Shown here: piece after piece, positions 61,540 through 64,000 of the stretch
Layout: each line of letters opens with the position of its first letter
Numbering within the stretch: position 1 is the first letter of the stretch
Assembly: GCA_023548195.1 (NCBI GenBank)
Contig: JAJHZJ010000008.1
Span: 2,745,215 to 2,809,214, forward strand
Reading direction: 5' to 3'
Length of the DNA: 64,000 nt
DNA from: Bettongia penicillata ogilbyi
Lineage: Eukaryota; Chordata; Mammalia; Diprotodontia; Potoroidae
Notes under the pieces: generated by a model
What the model was told of the DNA's origin: nothing
Database searches by the model: none
The model's input: the letters and a program-made list of their open reading frames with translations, nothing else
Translations under genes and position numbers: made by a program

Positions 61540-64000
61540 TTTTTTAATTATTTTTTTTAATGTTCTACAATCACTTCCTTAAAATTACGATTTTATCCCC
61601 CCCAACACCTTTGCCACACTATCCCCCTCCCTCCCCACGACAGCATACAATTCTGTATAGGTTCTACATATACTTTCCTATTGAGCACATTTTTACTATA
61701 GTCATCCTATGTAGTCACACTAAAATAAATGGAAGAAATCATATAACAAATCAAAACATAATACACTAAAACCCCCACACACAAACATGATCTGCTGCAT
61801 TCTGCGGATGACTTCCATATTTCTTTCTCTGAGTGTGGAAGGCATTTTGCCTTAGCATACCACCACTGGGATTTTTTTTTTCAGTAAGTTCTTGTATTAT
61901 TACGAAGTTCCAAGTCTACCAGAAAAAACTCTCGCATACTGTGGTCATTGCTGTGCGCAAAGTTCTCCTGGTTCTGCTCCTTTCGCTCAGCATCAGATCA
62001 TATAAGTCCTTCCAGGCCTCCCTGAAGTCTTCTTGTTCATCATTTCTTATGGTGCAATAATACTCCATTACATTTATATACCACAATTTATTCAGTCATT
62101 CCCCAATTTGTGGGCATCCCCTTGATTTCCAGTTCTTGGCAACCACAAAGAGTGCTGCTATAAATATTTTTGTACATATGGGACCCTTTCCCATTTTTGT
62201 GATCTCTTCGGGATACAGTCCTAGTAGTGATATTACTGGGTCAAAGAGTATGCACATTTCTGTAGCCCTTTGGGCATAGTCCCAAACCATTCTCCAGAAT
62301 GGTTGGATGAGCTCACAGCTCCACCAACAATGAATTAGTGTTCCAACTCTCCCACATCCTCTCCAGCATTTATCATTTTCTTGTTCTGTCATGTTTGCCA
62401 ATCTTATAGGTGTGATGTGGTACCTCAGAGTTGTTTTGATTTGCATCTCTCTAATCAGTAGTGATTTAGAGCACTTTTTCATATGATTATAGATATCTTT
62501 AATTTCTTCCCATGAAAATTGCCTTTGACCATTGATCCTTTGTTCATATCCTTTGACCATTTATCAGTTGGGGAATGACTTGTATGGTTATACATTTGAG
62601 TCAGTTCTGTATATATTCTAGAAATGAGGCCTCTATCCCCGAGCTTAGTCATAAAAATTTTTTCCCAATTTACTACATCCCTCCAAATTTTGGTTGCATT
62701 GGGTTTGGTTGTGCAAAAACTTTTCAGTTTAATGTAATCAAAATGATCCATCTTGCATTTCATAATGCTTTCTACCGTTTTTTTAGTAAAAAATTCTTCC
62801 CTTCTCCATAAATCTGATAAATACACTATTCCTTGCTCCTCCAGTTTATTCATGGTATCAATCTTTATATCTAAATCATGCACCCATTTGGACTTTATTC
62901 TTGTGTATGGTGTCAGGCATGGGTCTATGCCTAATTTCCACCACACTGTTAACCAGTTTTCCCAGAAATTTTTGTCAAACAGTGAGTTCTTATCCCAGAA
63001 GCTGGGGTCTTTGTGTTTATCAAACAGGAGGTTGCAATATTTCTTGCCTACTGTATCTTGAGTGCTAAGTCTATTCCATTTGTCTACCCCTCTGTTTCTT
63101 AGCCAATACCAAGTGGTTTTGATAATTGCTGCTTTATAATACAATTTGAGGTCTGGTAGCGCTAGGTCACCTTCCCAAGCATTTCTTTTCATTAGTCCCT
63201 TTGATATTCTGGACCTGTTGTTCTTCCAAATGAATTTTGATATTATTTTATCCAGCTCTAGAAAATAATTATCTGATAGTCTGATTGGTATGGCACTAAA
63301 TAAGTAAATTAATTTAGGTAGAATTGTCATTTTTATTATATTAGCTCAGCCTACCCATGAACAACTGATGTTTTTCCACTTGCTTAAATCTGACTTTATT
63401 TGTGCAAAATGGGTCTTGTAATTGTGTTCATACAGTCCCTGGGTTTGTTTTGGCAGGTAAACTCCTAAGTATTTTATAGTGTCTACCCTAGCTTTAAATG
63501 GGATTTCTCTTTCTGTCTCTTGCTGTTGGACTTTGTTGCTAATATATAGGAATGCAGAAGATTTGTGTGGGTTAATTTTGTAACCTGCAACTTTGCCAAA
63601 GTTGTTTATTATTTCAAGTAGTTTTTTACTTGAATCTCTGGGATTCTCTAAATATATCATCATATCATCTGCAAAGAGTGATAACTTAGTTTCTTCTTTA
63701 GCTATTTTTATTCCTTCAATTTCTTTATCTTGTCTAATTACTACAGCTAACATTTCTAGTACCATGTTGAATAATAGTGGTGATAATGGACATCCTTGTT
63801 TCACCGCTGATCTTTTTGGAAGTGTATCTAGCTTATCTCCATTGCATATAATGCTTACTGAAGGTTTTAGGTAGATACTGCCTATTATTTTATGAAAAGT
63901 TCCTTTATTCTTATGTTCTCCAGTGCTTTTAATAGGAATGGGTGTTGTATTTTGTCAAAAGCTTTTTCTGCATCTATTGAGATAATCATGTGGTTTTTAT
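61540..64000 (-). mobile_element. L1, 3' part, running off the window
   Basis: The minus strand holds L1 ORF2 from the reverse-transcriptase A box to the C terminus, then the 3' UTR, with the poly-A tail as T-rich text at 61535-61560. The 5' part lies beyond 64000. The 3'-end text matches the other antisense L1 pieces at 7385 and 22957, indicating one main subfamily. It is the least decayed L1 of the window. Confidence 0.93.
61935..64000 (-). pseudogene. L1 ORF2 (reverse transcriptase) pseudogene, 5' part outside
   Basis: ORF2 is the endonuclease/reverse transcriptase that copies L1 and, in trans, half-L1 RNA. Seen here: DAEKAFD (63954-63974, catalytic Asp), QGCPLSPLLFN box, FADD (63664-63675, catalytic Asp pair), the connecting region TILPKLIYLFSAIP, and the C-terminal Cys motif C-x3-C-x7-H-x4-C at about 62315-62368. 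The endonuclease would lie upstream, outside. Breaks: a frameshift near 63885-63905, an in-frame TGA at 63346-63348 (a CGA-to-TGA-type change), a frameshift near 62480-62560, and a TGA in place of a Trp codon at 62096-62098. Beyond it the frame continues through LNKLWYINVMEYYC. Therefore inactive. Confidence 0.92.

Overview
The base composition and repeat content point to a mammalian nuclear genome, most probably a marsupial. Three things support this: many tRNA-headed SINEs whose 3' tail is shared with an RTE/BovB-type LINE, an RTE/BovB-like LINE fragment itself, and L1, half-L1 (HAL1-like) and CORE-SINE/MIR relics throughout. The species cannot be fixed from the sequence alone. These family assignments come from recognising motifs by eye; no library search was run.

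No protein-coding gene, tRNA, rRNA or snRNA that I can support lies in the window. The open frames are short, and the only ones with recognisable protein motifs are decayed retrotransposon genes. The window looks like a gene desert or a very large intron.

Layout. 1-13.2 kb: MIR/L2/SINE relics, a palindromic hAT MITE with an 8-bp target duplication, a deleted solo LTR, a 5'-truncated L1 with a 17-bp target duplication, L2 and CR1/L3 reverse-transcriptase fossils, an RTE fragment and an LTR-like block. 13.2-16.0 kb: mostly unique sequence. 16.1-18.9 kb: an almost complete half-L1, with a 5' UTR carrying a YY1-type motif, a broken ORF1, and no ORF2. 19-38 kb: unique blocks alternating with SINEs, microsatellites, two L1 tails in tandem and one more truncated L1. 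38-41.3 kb: a mosaic of an antisense old L1, a sense L1-type 5' UTR and a 768-bp solo LTR with a 4-bp target duplication. 41-50 kb: L2, CORE-SINEs, an inverted SINE pair and microsatellites. 50.2-51.8 kb: mostly unique sequence with the look of a conserved noncoding element. 51.8-54.5 kb: a dense nest of mobile DNA (second palindromic hAT MITE, LTR inside an L2, mariner-like MITE, third LTR inside a microsatellite). 54.5-61.5 kb: older repeats and an RTE/BovB-like fragment. 61.5-64 kb: the 3' part of a fairly young antisense L1 ORF2 that runs off the window end.

How the parts relate: the L1 copies are the likely source of the machinery for the half-L1, the RTE for the RTE-tailed SINEs, and L2 for the CORE-SINE/MIR copies. 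The interest here lies in retroelement structure and in a few unique blocks that could be regulatory. I did not find a convincing new biological system.
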